NCBI GenBank assembly: GCA_025642065.1
Contig: JAODUP010000456.1
Coordinates: 177,501 to 241,500 of the forward strand
DNA: 64,000 bases
Reading direction: 5' to 3'
Source: Paralvinella palmiformis
Taxonomy: Eukaryota > Annelida > Polychaeta > Terebellida > Alvinellidae
The notes beneath the pieces are model-generated. The model did no database searches. It was not told the DNA's origin and saw nothing but the letters and a program-made list of their open reading frames with translations. The position numbers were made by a program, and so were the translations under genes. Shown here piece by piece: positions 1 through 11,348 of the stretch (position 1 is the stretch's first letter; every line of letters begins with the position of its first letter).

Positions 1-591
1 AGAATATTTGTTATTAGTATTAGACCCTTGAAAGACTAGAAATCAACAGTTATTAAATATGAAATATATCAAACACAACGAGTGACAGGTAGGGAAATCA
101 AGATACTATACATAAGTGAAGAAAATCGTTATTAACATAATTATGACAAACATAAATTTGTCATTTAAAAGAGCATCGGACTAAATCCTTCCGGATTTAA
201 CGAGTTTTGACACGTTGTAGAGGATTATACGACACAATAAAACAACTAATCCTTTGTTCAATAACTCATCAATCGATCAACAAAAAACTTCTTTATTCTA
301 TCTTACCTTTATTCTATCGGCACACCTACTTTACAATCTTTACTTGTTCATTATCACAACAACGGAAAGATAATTATTATGATATGTTGCTGGAAAATCG
401 CGTATAGCTGATGACTGATAATTTATAATATAAAATATGATAATTTATGACTGATTTATAGTAAATATCATTATAATGTATTCATTAAGGGAGTATGACA
501 TTAATGTATTAATATAAAGTCCTTTAAGTGGCTCGTCGTACAGTCTCTAACAATATAAACAGTTAGATCTCTATATCTGACATAGGACGCA
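1..591. other. AT-rich intergenic DNA, no gene seen
   Basis: No open frame here looks like coding sequence, and no repeat or RNA gene could be recognised. Confidence 0.5.
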
Positions 592-592
592 A

Positions 593-636
<44 letters not shown>
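592..636. repeat. (TTA)n microsatellite
   Basis: Uninterrupted TTA/ATT trinucleotide run of about 45 bp. The sequence just after it (637-790) is richer in GC than its surroundings and may be the end of an old transposable element, but I could not identify it. Confidence 0.9.
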
Positions 637-637
<1 letters not shown>

Positions 638-1067
638 ACCTGTTCACGGAGCCGTCTTAAAGCATGGGCACGCTGGGCAGTTGGTCACGACCACAGGAGC
701 CCCATGCTAATATATGCATGTTGTGACTTGCTGTGAGTGGTTGTGTAGGTAGGGGCCCCAGTCCACTGTTTTGTCCTGGGGAGGGAGGGAGTTAATTCTA
801 TTACGACTCTCATAGCTGTATGACAGTGATAGTAGTCATCTACCTGTACATCTTCATACTCGTAGAGTGTACTGAGTGGCAACAATACCAGACTATATCA
901 TTATGATACACGTGAACGTGTGATGTTTATCTAATTAAACCACTCAATTATAATCTATAATTCTAAATAAATCGTACTAATTGCCTGATCGGTGATGAGT
1001 TTGTGCGAATAGCAATAATCTTTACCTTAGCCTGCCAAAACCATCAGCACTATCACTACCATCACAA

Positions 1068-1975
1068 ACATCACCCACGTTATCATCACCAATACCATCA
1101 CCAACAACACACGTATCATCACCACCACTACCATCACCAACAACACACGTATCATCATCACCACTACCATCACCAACAACACACGTATCATCACCACCAC
1201 TACCATCACCAACAACACACGTATTATCATCATCACCACTACAATCACCAACAACACACGTATCATCCCCACCACTACCAACATCAACAACACACGTATC
1301 ATCACCACCACTACCATCACCAACAAAACACGTATCATCATCATCACCACTACAATCACCAACAACACACGTATCATCATCATCACCACTACCTTCACCA
1401 ACAACACACGTTTCATCATCACCACTACCTTCACCAACAACACACTATCATCATCAACACTACCATCACTAACAATACACATATCACCCCCACCACTACC
1501 AACATCAACAACACACGTATCAGCCCCACCCCCACCACTACCATCACCAACAACACACGTATTATCATCATCACCACTACAATCACCAACAACACACATA
1601 TCACCCCCACCACTACCATCACCAACAACACACGTATCATCCCCACCACTATTATTATCAATAGCATCACCATCACTCCCAATACCATCACCAACAACAC
1701 ACTATCATCATCAACACTACCATCACCAACAACACACGTTTCATCATCACCACTACCTTCACCAACAACACACGTATCATCATCACCACTACCATCACCA
1801 ACAACACACGTATCATCATCACCCCCACCACTACAATCACCAACAATACACATATCACCCCCACCACTATTATTATCAATAGCATCACCATCACTCCCAA
1901 TACCATTACCAATAACATCACTATCACCATCACTACCATTACCAATAACATCACCATAACTATCATCACCTACAT
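1068..1975. repeat. CAT/CAC-rich minisatellite, about 33-36 bp units
   Basis: An imperfect tandem array of units of the form catcaccaacaacacacgta followed by a variable number of tcatcaccac triplets. Units differ by whole triplets and by point changes. All frames without TAA/TAG/TGA stay open, so long histidine-rich (HHQQHTYHHHHY) and, on the other strand, valine/methionine-rich open frames arise. The frame of the unit drifts within the 318-codon plus-strand frame (His/Tyr-rich, then Thr/Asn-rich, then Ser/Pro-rich), which argues that the array is not translated. The last part (1860-1975) is a simpler CAC/CAT run. Confidence 0.9.
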
Positions 1976-2522
1976 CATCATCACCATTCTTAGATCCATA
2001 ATCATTTGTTAATTAACCTAAAGTATATTTTGATGAAACAGAAAACAATATGATTCTCTTATGACATGTTATAGTTTTAACACGAAAATACTTTCTTTGG
2101 TGTTATTAGTTTATTTCTATTATTTTGAGTGGTCTGATTTAGGAAATGATTGTATCAGTAGAGAAGATTATCATGTAGAACAATAGATATCACGATCGAT
2201 AACGCTATCAATGTGATTGATAAACATCAAAAGCTAACCATCTTTCTGTGTTAAATGTAGGTAGGATTATCCTAGACTATACTCCACTACACAATGGACG
2301 AGTGGCTTCCCATGAGGACACTTCCTCTAATTGATTCTGAGGATCAACTCTACACAAATAGAGACCGGGAATGTAGAGAAATATTAACATCGGATATAGC
2401 AGATTTATAATATTAGTAAGAGGCAGATGTTATCATCTGAACTCAAGGCTCTAAGTGATTTTGTTGTTGGGTGAATGAATGAGTGAGTCAGTAAATTTAG
2501 TGACCTATATGGATTGATAATA

Positions 2523-2612
2523 GGGCGCCACGATAGCAGAGTTGTTAGAGTACCATATTATAAACCTCAAAGTCCTCGGGTTCTATATTTCTTTGGGAGT
2601 CGCCCCTCGGCC
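2523..2612 (+). repeat. tRNA-derived SINE-like fragment
   Basis: A box-like TAGCAGAGTTGTTAGAG and a weak B box-like GGTTCTATATT about 45 bp downstream resemble a decayed RNA polymerase III promoter. It lies at the end of a stretch (about 2240-2545) that reappears in degraded form at about 3330-3600. Confidence 0.35.
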
Positions 2613-2995
2613 ATACAGTAAAACTGATATATATAACGAAATAGTTGCTTAATTCGAAATGTTTTGCTCTAGTAAATAAACTCGATATACGAGATTTATA
2701 TAACGAAAACTGGTTTAATTAGAATTGATTTTTCGGTTCAGGCGGCAAAAAGCAGCATAACTTGTCCTGGTTATAACGAAATTCGAAGTTTGAAATTCGA
2801 AATCACACACCACAATCTCTAATAGACGTAAACTAGTATCTATTAGCAAATGGCTGCATTCTCTTAATGAAGTTTGATGAAAGCTAAAACTCAAAATGTT
2901 AAAGAATATTGTGTTCCATGAAGCATAAAAATTAACAGAAGAACTTCATAGAACAATGACGTTGAAACCTCAAAAATTAAGTAGATGGTGATGAT

Positions 2996-3181
2996 GATGA
3001 TTGATGTTTTACCCCCCAATTTTATCCACTTGGTAGGCTAAATGGGCTGTGCTACCTGCAAAGATAATGAAGCAAAGTCAAAGATGAAACACCCTTCAGA
3101 AATACCCACGCCGAGATTCGAACACGGGTGGTAGTGATCTGTGGTCCAACGGGCTATCGTTAGACCACGGAGGCGCCCCCC
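2996..3181 (-). mobile_element. tRNA-derived SINE, family A
   Basis: Read on the minus strand the element starts with GGGGCGCCTCCGTGGTCTAA, has an A box (TGGTCTAACG) and a B box (GTTCGAATCTC), and continues into a body with the motifs GAAGGGTGTTTCATCTTTGA and CCCATTTAGCCTACCA. The same body recurs at 8.6, 22.6, 25.8, 33.3, 41.7 and 57.2 kb in this window, in both orientations, which defines a dispersed SINE family. Confidence 0.85.
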
Positions 3182-3329
3182 TCAAAAATTATGGAATTCA
3201 CACCTAAGTAATAGTGTGTATAAATCGGACTCACTGACAAATATCAATATTTTCCAAACATAACTGTCAACAGTTTAATACAGTGTCTTTTGACCAATTT
3301 GTTCGTGGAAAATTATCATTCACCCAACT

Positions 3330-3600
3330 CGCCCTTTTGTTGATCATTTAAAAAACAACCATCTTTCTGGTTTAAAATTGGGGGATTTCCTAGACATCTA
3401 TCACAAAGGACAGTGGTTATAAAATTTCTTTTTTTAAACAACTCTACACAAATGTTGACCAAATTGGTTTAAAATCGGATTAAATTTTTAATATTTGTAA
3501 AAGCACATGTTACATTGCTCAATTGTTTTTTTGTTTTAAAGAATATAGTATCACATGTTTGACCTATATGATTGATAATAGGGCGCCACATAGACATTGT
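3330..3600 (+). repeat. Degraded second copy of 2240-2560
   Basis: Anchor strings from 2240-2560 recur in the same order: aaccatctttctg, cctagac, caactctacacaaat, gacctatat and ttgataatagggcgccac. The stretches between anchors are replaced by homopolymer-rich sequence (runs of T, A and G). It may be a diverged tandem duplication or a consensus artefact of the assembly. Confidence 0.6.
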
Positions 3601-3998
3601 TAATTGTTTTTTAAAAAAATTTTGTATCACATGTTAATTGTTAAAAATTGTTTTTTTAACATAACTATCAAAATTTAACAGTTTTTTTTGGTTTTTTTAT
3701 CATTAAATCGTATCACATGTTGACATTGTTATATTGTTTTTTTATCATATAGTATCACATGTTGACATTGTTATATTGGGTTATTTTTCATATCGTATCA
3801 CATGTTGACATTGTTATATAGTTTTTTTATCATATCGTATCACATGTTGACATTGTTATATTGTTTTTTTATCATATAGTACCACATGTTGACATTGTTA
3901 TATTGTTTTTTTAATCATATAGTACCACATGTTGACATTGTTATATTGTGTTTTTTATCATATAGTACCACATGTTGACATTATTATGTTGTGTTCTG
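3600..3998 (+). repeat. Tandem array, about 42-bp unit
   Basis: The unit carries cacatgttgacattgttata followed by a T-run and atcatat(c/a)gta. About seven clean units lie from 3700 to 3990. The earlier units (3600-3700) are eroded and run into the degraded duplication upstream. Confidence 0.85.
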
Positions 3999-4102
3999 TA
4001 ATGCTTTCGTTTATTGTATGATAATTTATAATTTAACGGACAGTTCACCCTCCGATAACATTACCTAAATATGTACTGCTGATAACAGTAAACAAATATT
4101 TC

Positions 4103-4371
4103 AGTGAGCTACGGTGGCCTGACGGTTAAGTACCCGGCACTTGGTGCCAACGGTCGCAGGTTCGAACCCCGTAAGAGGTCGAAACTTTTCCAGGGATTAA
4201 TTTCTCGGCTCACTACATCGTGGGTGGCTGACCACGTTAAATGGCAGCTCCATCTTTCCGTACTGCTCCCCTGTGAGTGGTGGGAGAGGAGGTTCCTCAA
4301 CCACTCCAACATAGAGGCTGTGCCGATTAAGCGACAGCCTGGGGATTCTCCCCGAACAACAAAACCTTAAA
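4103..4371 (+). mobile_element. tRNA-derived SINE, family B (internal deletion)
   Basis: The head GTGAGCTACGGTGGCCTGAC holds the A box, followed by the B box GGTTCGAACCCC. The body contains aacttttccagggattaatt and ctcggctcac. The copy at 53.9 kb is longer. This one lacks the middle block that contains gggggacgttaaaa and ctctggcagtgaccaccctc, so it is an internally deleted copy. Confidence 0.9.
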
Positions 4372-5025
4372 CAAATATTTCACAAAATAATCACGAAATG
4401 TACCTGATATCATAGATATCAGGAAATAAGCCAAATTACTGGAGGGCCGTCATTACGGTTGCACCGGATACCAAATTCGAAGGTGGGAAAGAGAAACGTC
4501 GGGTGCTCTGACGTCACCTGGGCAAGGATTAGACAGAGCTCATATAGAGACACCAGTTAGTGTTCCCGGTTCTCTTCGTGCATTCTTCGATGATTCCGCT
4601 TTCTTCGTCTTCGTCTTGAAATGAAGCTGTATTGTTCCTTAAAAGGTCAACTGTACAATCAACCCTTAATTGCTGGTCATTTATTTTATTCTGACATAAC
4701 GCTAAACTATACACGAATCTAGTTTTAGTAACACGATCATTTCGGAGTACGAAGTGACAAAGTATGTATCTAAACAGTTTGGATTATTAATATATAGAAA
4801 TCCAGGATAAGACTAGCATCTATTTTCGGTGTTATCGAAATATGGGGGGGGGGGGGCTTAATTTATGTGTCTAAGTAAAGAATCTTTAATTTTATTCCTA
4901 CACACTGTTATTAAGGTATATTGCTGAATAGTTATAAGGAGTCAGTCATATACTGTATTAGTCTATCGACATGAAGGTTTATAGGTGTGTACTTTAACAG
5001 ATATAGACGTCATCATGCGTCCAAG

Positions 5026-5072
5026 AAACAAACAAACCAGGCAAACAAACCAGGCAAACAAACCAGGCAAAC
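5026..5072 (+). repeat. 13-bp tandem repeat
   Basis: Three to four copies of caaacaaaccagg. Confidence 0.85.
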
Positions 5073-5079
5073 ATATTTT

Positions 5080-6236
5080 AGGAACCACATTTCTTGAAAA
5101 ATAACAGTCAAACTTGTACTTCTTGTTGACATATATATTATAGAATATTCAACGCTTCATTAAACAACCATCATCATTGTATATAAATATAAGGATCATC
5201 TATTATCAAGGTTATATAGATCTATCTACATGAAAATCGTCTATCTTATACGAGAATAAGCATAAACTGCGAATAATGTAATAACGTGTTACCTTATATG
5301 TGTTACTCTCATCCATTCCGTTTCCTCATCAGCGTAGAAACTATGCTTCCTCCAGAACAAAGAACTGGTCGTTTCTCATGCAATCATCACAAGCCAATCA
5401 GGTCACATATAGCTGTCACTCTGTCATGAAACAGATATCGGGTTATATTACATCTAGGCAAATAGTAGTAGATTAGAAAACATGTCACACAATTTGACAA
5501 TTTAACTCTTTCTATAAACCTGCTGTCTAATGGTATGATTTGAACATAGAGCCGGATTAGCCCAAGAAGAAAAGGGAAGAAATGGTGGTATAAAGCTGAC
5601 ACGGAGGACGATAAAACAGTACAGTATGGTAAAATAAACATCTGATAAGCGGTGGCTCTATCGGGCTGAGAATCGAACCTATAAGGAATGATTAACGATA
5701 CAAGAAGAGGCTATTGATTGCTTACCTCATCAATCAATCCCCATCAACATGTCACGTCATGTTTATTATGGGTAGGCCTACATGAAGCGAAAGGATTAAA
5801 GGAGCCCCCCCCCCCACACCCAAACACGCTTATACGCAGAGATGAGAGAGAGAGGGGGGGGGTATATCTGATCGGCTTTCGGCTGATCTTTTATCATCTA
5901 CACGTTATTTGTAGACAACATGTGTGAATCCTTTTGAGAGATATTATTCAAATTGTAGTCAGGTAGTTAATGAAAAACTGTCGATGTCAAAACGAAACTA
6001 AAGGAAAACATCCGACTTTGATATAAAGCAGTTGATCTTCTACGAATGTTTCTCCTCGCCGTGTTAGGTTATTGTCTATAACACATCATATAGAAACATT
6101 AAGGTTATTTATATATATATATACATGTTTGGAATTTTGGAGTATACAACATATTTGTAGAATATTGACAAGAAGATAGTGCCTCCTGGTGTGTGATGTT
6201 TATGAATAATATTTTGTCATATAATTTCAGTTAAGT
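5080..6236. other. Intergenic DNA without a recognisable gene
   Basis: Contains G and C homopolymer runs and a GA-rich tract around 5800-5865, and a short (TA)n at about 6110. A B box-like string on the minus strand near 5675 could be a SINE scrap. The open frames here look random. Confidence 0.45.
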
Positions 6237-6237
6237 T

Positions 6238-6293
6238 TTATGATTCGAACTCAGGTGGTAGTGATCTGTGATCCAATGCACTACCATGCGCCT
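6238..6293 (-). mobile_element. SINE family A, head fragment
   Basis: The reverse complement carries the family A head between A and B boxes (ggatcacagatcactaccac and gagttcgaatca). The body is missing. Confidence 0.6.
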
Positions 6294-6299
6294 TGCAGC

Positions 6300-7740
6300 A
6301 TTTTAGAATATTGGGACAGAGAACGTGATGACTATGGGGGGGGGATTTGGTTTTTTAATCTTGTTATTTTATAGTCTGACAAATAAAGAAGCTCATCATC
6401 ACAAAACATGTCTATTTTGCATGAGGTAGCATCTAATTAAACTAATTTGTTTTACCATTAAACTATTACACCTACACTGTGATACATGATTTTAAAAGAG
6501 TTTTCCCTAAAATATTTGTCAATTTCGGCAAATTTATTTTTAAGTAGACGATTTAGTCTTGCCAAATGGTAATGATTGTATTTAGCAGATCATCTTGGAA
6601 GTAGTAAAATTTGATGAATGTCACAGATTTAGCTAAATAATCCCCATTCAAAATTAAGAATGAAATTTCTGAATAACAAATGATCTCTAGTTTACAAAAT
6701 CTGAAATAAACATTGTATTATTTTCCAGATAGATTGGAGAATTATTTTTCATCACTTTCATGTTAAAACTTCATGGAAAAGTTCATGAAAAAACACAATG
6801 ACAGTGATAAATATGTCTGCCATTATCAGTACGTAATTTACCTGAAAATTCCCAAACTCAAATTAGAATTCACTTTCAATCATTTTATATCACATGGTAC
6901 GACTCGACATTTAAGACAGTATTAGATGTAATATGTCTCCATGTTTCAGATATAATCAAGAACACATCTTCGAACAACCCGTCTTCGAAACATTTGATAG
7001 CAGACGATATAAAAAGGAATATATTCTCAACTTTAATAACAAGAGTATCAGTGGACAATAATAAACGGTGTTGGGGAAAAAGCGGTTAAAATAGGGTTCA
7101 TTATAGGAGATCAAATGATGATTATTACGATTTTTCAGATCCAGAGAAACAAACACCAATAATATTACAGTTTTGTTCCAGAAGTCCGTGAATTATCAAC
7201 AATTTTAACAATAGTTCTCCAGCTGCCGGATAAACAATACCCGCCTGTGGACAGATGGCGCCAGTGACTGGTCTACACCAACTGTCTATCTGGATCTACA
7301 GAGTTCGAAATGCTAGCGTTGCTATTAAGATCCGTTTAATCCTATGAGCCGCGTGATCTAGAAAGGCAGTGTAAAAAATGTGGGTGCTTTTATTAGAAAA
7401 TACAAGATCTTGAAAAACCGAACGCGACTCCCCTACTCCAGAAATACAATGGGAACGTTCTGGGTTGGGGACATGTACTTGGTAACTAGCTAATTAATCA
7501 CTGGCTCCTGGTAGATTATATTGACTACCTGTTAGAATTAATGGCCGTGTCAGAATGGCTCTAAGTGAACCTGTAAAAATGCTAAAATGATGTACTTCAC
7601 TTGTTTGTTTTATAATTTATTTATTATTTCATATTTCTGCTCTTCGTTTAAGTTAATCGATCACATTGGTCAGTGATCACAGTTGTTGGGGGGGCTTTAT
7701 GTTTTCTGTTTATTGTTGACATTATCTACTCAGAACTCCA
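6300..7740. other. AT-rich intergenic DNA, no gene seen
   Basis: No convincing coding frame. A G-run lies at 6337-6345. Confidence 0.45.
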
Positions 7741-7751
7741 TCCATCTTATA

Positions 7752-7777
7752 CAATAATAATAATAATAATAATAATC
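7752..7777. repeat. (ATA)n microsatellite
   Basis: Short AAT/ATA trinucleotide run. Confidence 0.85.
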
Positions 7778-7933
7778 TCACTGGAGATGGTATTTTCTGT
7801 GATCAAATATAATACTAATATAATTTTATACAGCGCCTTATTCGAAGGTTGCTCGAAGGTGTTTACGTTTCAAACATAATCAAAATACGTTCTGGCTCAC
7901 ACAGCACAAACACATGTTATACATTAAATATAT

Positions 7934-7936
<3 letters not shown>

Positions 7937-8000
<64 letters not shown>
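7937..8000. repeat. (TA)n microsatellite
   Basis: About 31 uninterrupted TA dinucleotides. Confidence 0.95.
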
Positions 8001-8006
<6 letters not shown>

Positions 8007-8509
8007 AATAAGTGAGCTGTAGCAACCTTACAAAATATTTCTTTACTTGCTGCAAATTTAATATAATTTGGCAACTTATTTCACAATCTTGGAATTAATG
8101 CTCCTAAAGATTTATCTCCGTATATTACTGTGTGTCTTTTGAGGATCATTAGAACTGAACAAGATTCAATATCACAGCAGTCTCACTGATATATATTTTT
8201 GGATCAGATCACTTAGAAAAAGTGATGCTGTTTCATTTGTACTTTAAATATTTGAAACGGGATGTTCTTTTGTGATCTTAAACGTACAGGAAGTCAGTAC
8301 ATCTGAAACAAAACCGATGTTATATGTTATATCTGTTCCTTTTTGTGAGTGTCATAGTCCAATCAAAAACAAATATTTAAAGACTTTAATTCAAGTCTTT
8401 GTCTCGTTATTTATAAAAACCCCTTATTTCTTATTAGGCAGGAGACCAAAGCCTCAAAATATTTGTAAGGTCATTGTTTATTAATAGCATACATCCCTGT
8501 GGAAGATAA

Positions 8510-8643
8510 TGATTGGTGATTTACGACCACTTTTGAGTACATGCTAGGGTAAATGGGTTGAGCGACTTCCAAAGGTAATGAAGCGAAATCCAAGATGAAA
8601 CAACCTTCAGATAGGCCCACGCCAAGATTCGAACACGGATGTC
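8510..8643 (-). mobile_element. SINE family A inserted in the left arm of element 1
   Basis: On the minus strand it reads gtgttcgaatcttggcgtgg then gaaggttgtttcatcttgga and cccatttaccctagca. It splits the inverted-repeat arm: the flanks (attaatagcatacatcc and atgtccatatggaatca) rejoin to match the uninterrupted arm at 15582-15612. Confidence 0.75.
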
Positions 8644-8862
8644 CATATGGAATCAATCATTCATAAGATGACAAAAATTATGTGGGTGGATGTCATTGTT
8701 AATCTGTCTATTTGTATATTTTCCTACATTCTGGAGCAATTTGTGCTCTTTTTAGTCCTTTTAAATATATAATTATCATATTTGAAGCTATTTAAACAAA
8801 ATTGTCTATACACATAAAACTAGGGTACAGTAAAGGGCAAAGTATAAAGATGTTTGTTCTCA

Positions 8863-9045
8863 AGCTGGGTTGCAGCAACCGACTACGTCACATCCACATG
8901 TTGCAGTGCACTCTACGTTCTTCTTGAAGCAGGAACATCTGGCAATCTTGCACTTTGACTTGCAGTTGCATGTCACCAGTTCTACCCAAACATCTGGGAT
9001 AGGGGGAGTCTTGTAGGCATGGGGTAATCGGTAATCGATTGTCAT
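8863..9045 (-). pseudogene. Relic of CXC-domain mobile gene, C-terminal end
   Basis: The minus-strand frame ends with a cysteine-rich segment of tesmin/TSO1-like CXC type: residues VTCNCKSKCKIARCSCF, then ECTATCGCD and a closing GCCNPA and stop. The C-x-C-x3-C-x4-C-x-C spacing and the following C-x3-C-x-C are what I see directly. The CXC (CRC) fold binds zinc and DNA in tesmin/LIN54 proteins; linking this copy to DNA binding is inference. The upstream part of the gene was cut off by the hAT-like element at about 9014, so the first codons of the frame are not native. A sister copy lies at 16060-16205 with one cysteine changed to serine. Confidence 0.65.
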
Positions 9046-9218
9046 CGATTACATAATCTCAAGTAATCGTAATCGACATTTCCAAATGCTATATAATCGT
9101 AATCGATTACTTTGTCGATTACACCAAGTGTTTGTTTATTTACCATGTTATATAATGCCAGAGATATGGTTTCGTATGTAAAGCAAAATATAACAATAGA
9201 ACTGATTTACCCATTGTC

Positions 9219-9608
9219 ACTTGCCACTTGCTTAAATTTGCGATAGAGACCGGTGGCTGTCGCCTATTGGGCACAGCCATCTAGTTTTGACTTCTGTCTT
9301 TATTGCAGATGGTGATGTTTATAGAAAGGGTTCTTTCACGAAAAGTGGAATGACGATGTCCTTTTGGAATGTTGATTCTCTTATAATAAAATCCGCTAGG
9401 TGATGATCTGGAAGTTTGTAGTCTTCAGGGAGGAGATGACCTTTGAGTCTTCTTCGGTACATCGGGTGGGCTGGGCAGGTGACCAGATAATGTACCGGAT
9501 TGTATGCTTGTTGACAGTGAGAGCAGAGTACTAAGGATGACGGAGCGGTGAAGTTTCGGTCCGTCATCCCTAGCATCTTCACCGGTCAGTCAACCGATTA
9601 CCTATTGA
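9219..9608 (-). mobile_element. LINE 3' fragment inserted in the hAT-like element
   Basis: Compared with the uninterrupted copy at 26430, about 390 bp are inserted here, between near-identical gatttacccattg and gattacctattg, which fits a 12-13-bp target-site duplication. The inserted DNA carries the LINE-like frame at 9319-9582. Confidence 0.6.
9319..9582 (-). pseudogene. LINE ORF2 C-terminal zinc-knuckle fragment
   Basis: The minus-strand frame contains LVLCSHCQQAYNPVHYLVTC, a C-x2-C-x7-H-x4-C cluster, then PAHPMYRRRLKGHLLPEDY. This kind of cluster occurs at the C-terminus of ORF2 in RNase H-bearing non-LTR retrotransposons (I/Jockey-like clades). No RT motif is present, so this is a 5'-truncated copy. 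The call rests on the Cys/His spacing and the 'hylv(t)CP' pattern. Confidence 0.55.
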
Positions 9609-10383
9609 CAGACTGCTATCATATTAATACACAGGATGATTTGTCAGTTTATTTGTTGTATGAACATGAAAGAAAAATGTGCTGAAACACTGCTTCAGAT
9701 GTTGCCGCTATTATAATTATATAAACAGGCATTTCAGAGTAACTTGTGTTGTTTTCAAATGATTAAGCCAAAGTTAGTCACACAGCAGGCAATGGCTTCT
9801 TTGTGACATTGTGGTTTTAACTACAGCTCCAAACAACCTGATTGGCCAGCAGTCGTATGACAAGCAGCCAATTAAATTAACGCATACGATAATAAACATA
9901 AACAGCACTACATCTTGGCCCCGGGTCGAAACACGGGGGCATTAGACGAAGGCGAGGGTCGAAACCCATGTCCATGAGCTAGCCAGTGCTTTTGAGGAAG
10001 TATAGATATACCCGTACACATAATGATCGTCATCTTCAGGATTGTGCTTAAAATGGCTAAATCTAAAGTAATAATGTACTGGAGAGGATTTCGGATAGCA
10101 TGCTTGAAAACATACAAATAGATACCAAAATCACTCTAATCGAATGATTATATGCAAAGTTATGTACAAAAGTACAAAATTAACCGCCATTTGGGGAAAT
10201 AAGTGGCCACCATCTTTTATTTTCAAATGTTTACTTATTTAGATTTGAAGAATGCTTCAAAACATCCACCCACATCTTTTTGTCATTCTATGAATTAATG
10301 ATTCCACGTGGATGTCTGCTATTAACAAACGATGCCGTTAAAAAACAACTTTCTGCTGGACTTTTCCGTGTTTGGCTGGTCCA

Positions 10384-10690
10384 CTATATTTGATAATAAC
10401 AGAACTTACATATATAATTCACCTGTTTCTCCATTCCTAGAGTATTATCCAATATAAGCCCTATATTTCTTACAGACATGGAATAATTGATATAACTGAA
10501 TCCTACCTTAATGTAAAGATTCTCAATTTTCTTCACATGTTGTTTGGATGAGAAGACAATGAATACGGTCTTATCCTTATTAAATTTCATCATGCTGCTG
10601 GTCATCCAAATACTTATGGCTTTAGTACAAACTTCAGTTGAAGGTGAATTGTTATCTTTAAATGGCTTTAAAGTAAGGTAGACTGGGTGT
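10384..10690 (-). pseudogene. Reverse-transcriptase relic of a CR1/L2/Jockey-like LINE
   Basis: The minus-strand frame reads WMTSSMMKFNKDKTVFIVF followed by SVRNIGLILDNTLGMEKQVN. This is the segment just after the catalytic YADD motif in non-LTR reverse transcriptases (W-M-x2-N-x-L-x-L-N-x2-K-T-E, then V-R-x-L-G-V-x-L-D). The catalytic motif itself is not present and the frame is short, so it is a dead fragment. Confidence 0.75.
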
Positions 10691-11348
10691 GTCTACATAA
10701 CAATGATATTTAATATTATGCTGCTTAATAACTGGCTTAGCATAAATATAGCATACATACAAACGGGTCCAAGTTGAAGACAGACATCTGGTGATGTTTT
10801 ATCTGTACTTCAAACACACTGAATTCCGTCAGTGATATACGACTTTACCTGATGCCAAAGATTGAAGTACAACTTTATCTGATGCCAAAGGGGAAGAGGA
10901 CCGTTTCAACAACTTCAAATAATTTTCTATTTTCAGAATTTATTTATTCATACCTCTGTACATATAGGTCAACATGATTTATATTCAATTTAATAATGCA
11001 GAAAATTTTGAAATAACAGCGCAACATTCCGTTGCCACGTGGTTGCTAAATGGGCAGACATTCTTAAAAACCATACCGTGTGCAAAATGGGACGGTCCCG
11101 TTTCGAAACGGCCCCGGGTTGTCAAGATGGTGCGTAACACCTATCTATATAATTATATAGAGGAATACATAATTCTACTATTGTTACTTTATCTATGTTG
11201 AGTTACCATGTTAGATGTTAGACAACAGAATATTAACTAGATAACTGGTTATTTATGTCAAATATTTCAGTTTTGAATTCTCAGGTTACGATGATTTTGA
11301 AACTCTTTAACTCCGGTGTTTATTATTAGACAATGTCATTCCATCCCT

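Larger units (their letters stand above)
9014..9975 (+). mobile_element. hAT-like element copy 2, right end lost
   Basis: This copy matches 26270-26790 over its length, for example taccatgttatataatgcca, gagatatggttt, aacactgcttcagatgtt and cagccaattaaattaa. The left part is built of repeated aatcgtaatcgattac motifs. The match ends near 9975, so the right terminus is absent. Confidence 0.7.
8468..10352 (-). mobile_element. Long-inverted-repeat element 1 (CXC family), heavily nested
   Basis: The left arm (from about 8468, interrupted by a SINE at 8510-8642) is matched in inverted orientation by the right arm (about 10180-10345). Both share tgtttattaatagcag-like ends, ACATCCA(C/T)GTGGAATCA and GATGTGGGTGGATGT. 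The same ends flank element 2 at 15.56-17.88 kb. Inside lies the C-terminal part of a CXC-domain gene on the minus strand, then a hAT-like element that itself holds a LINE fragment. At the right end the arm stops at gatgccg followed by TTAA. The left end of element 2 also begins at TTAA then cggcattg, so a TTAA target site is possible. This is inferred from sequence comparison within the window only. Confidence 0.65.

Noticed and set aside
1003..1959. 318-codon histidine-rich open frame as a gene
   Set aside because: It starts at GTG with no upstream ATG, lies wholly in a tandem repeat, and the repeat frame changes within the ORF.
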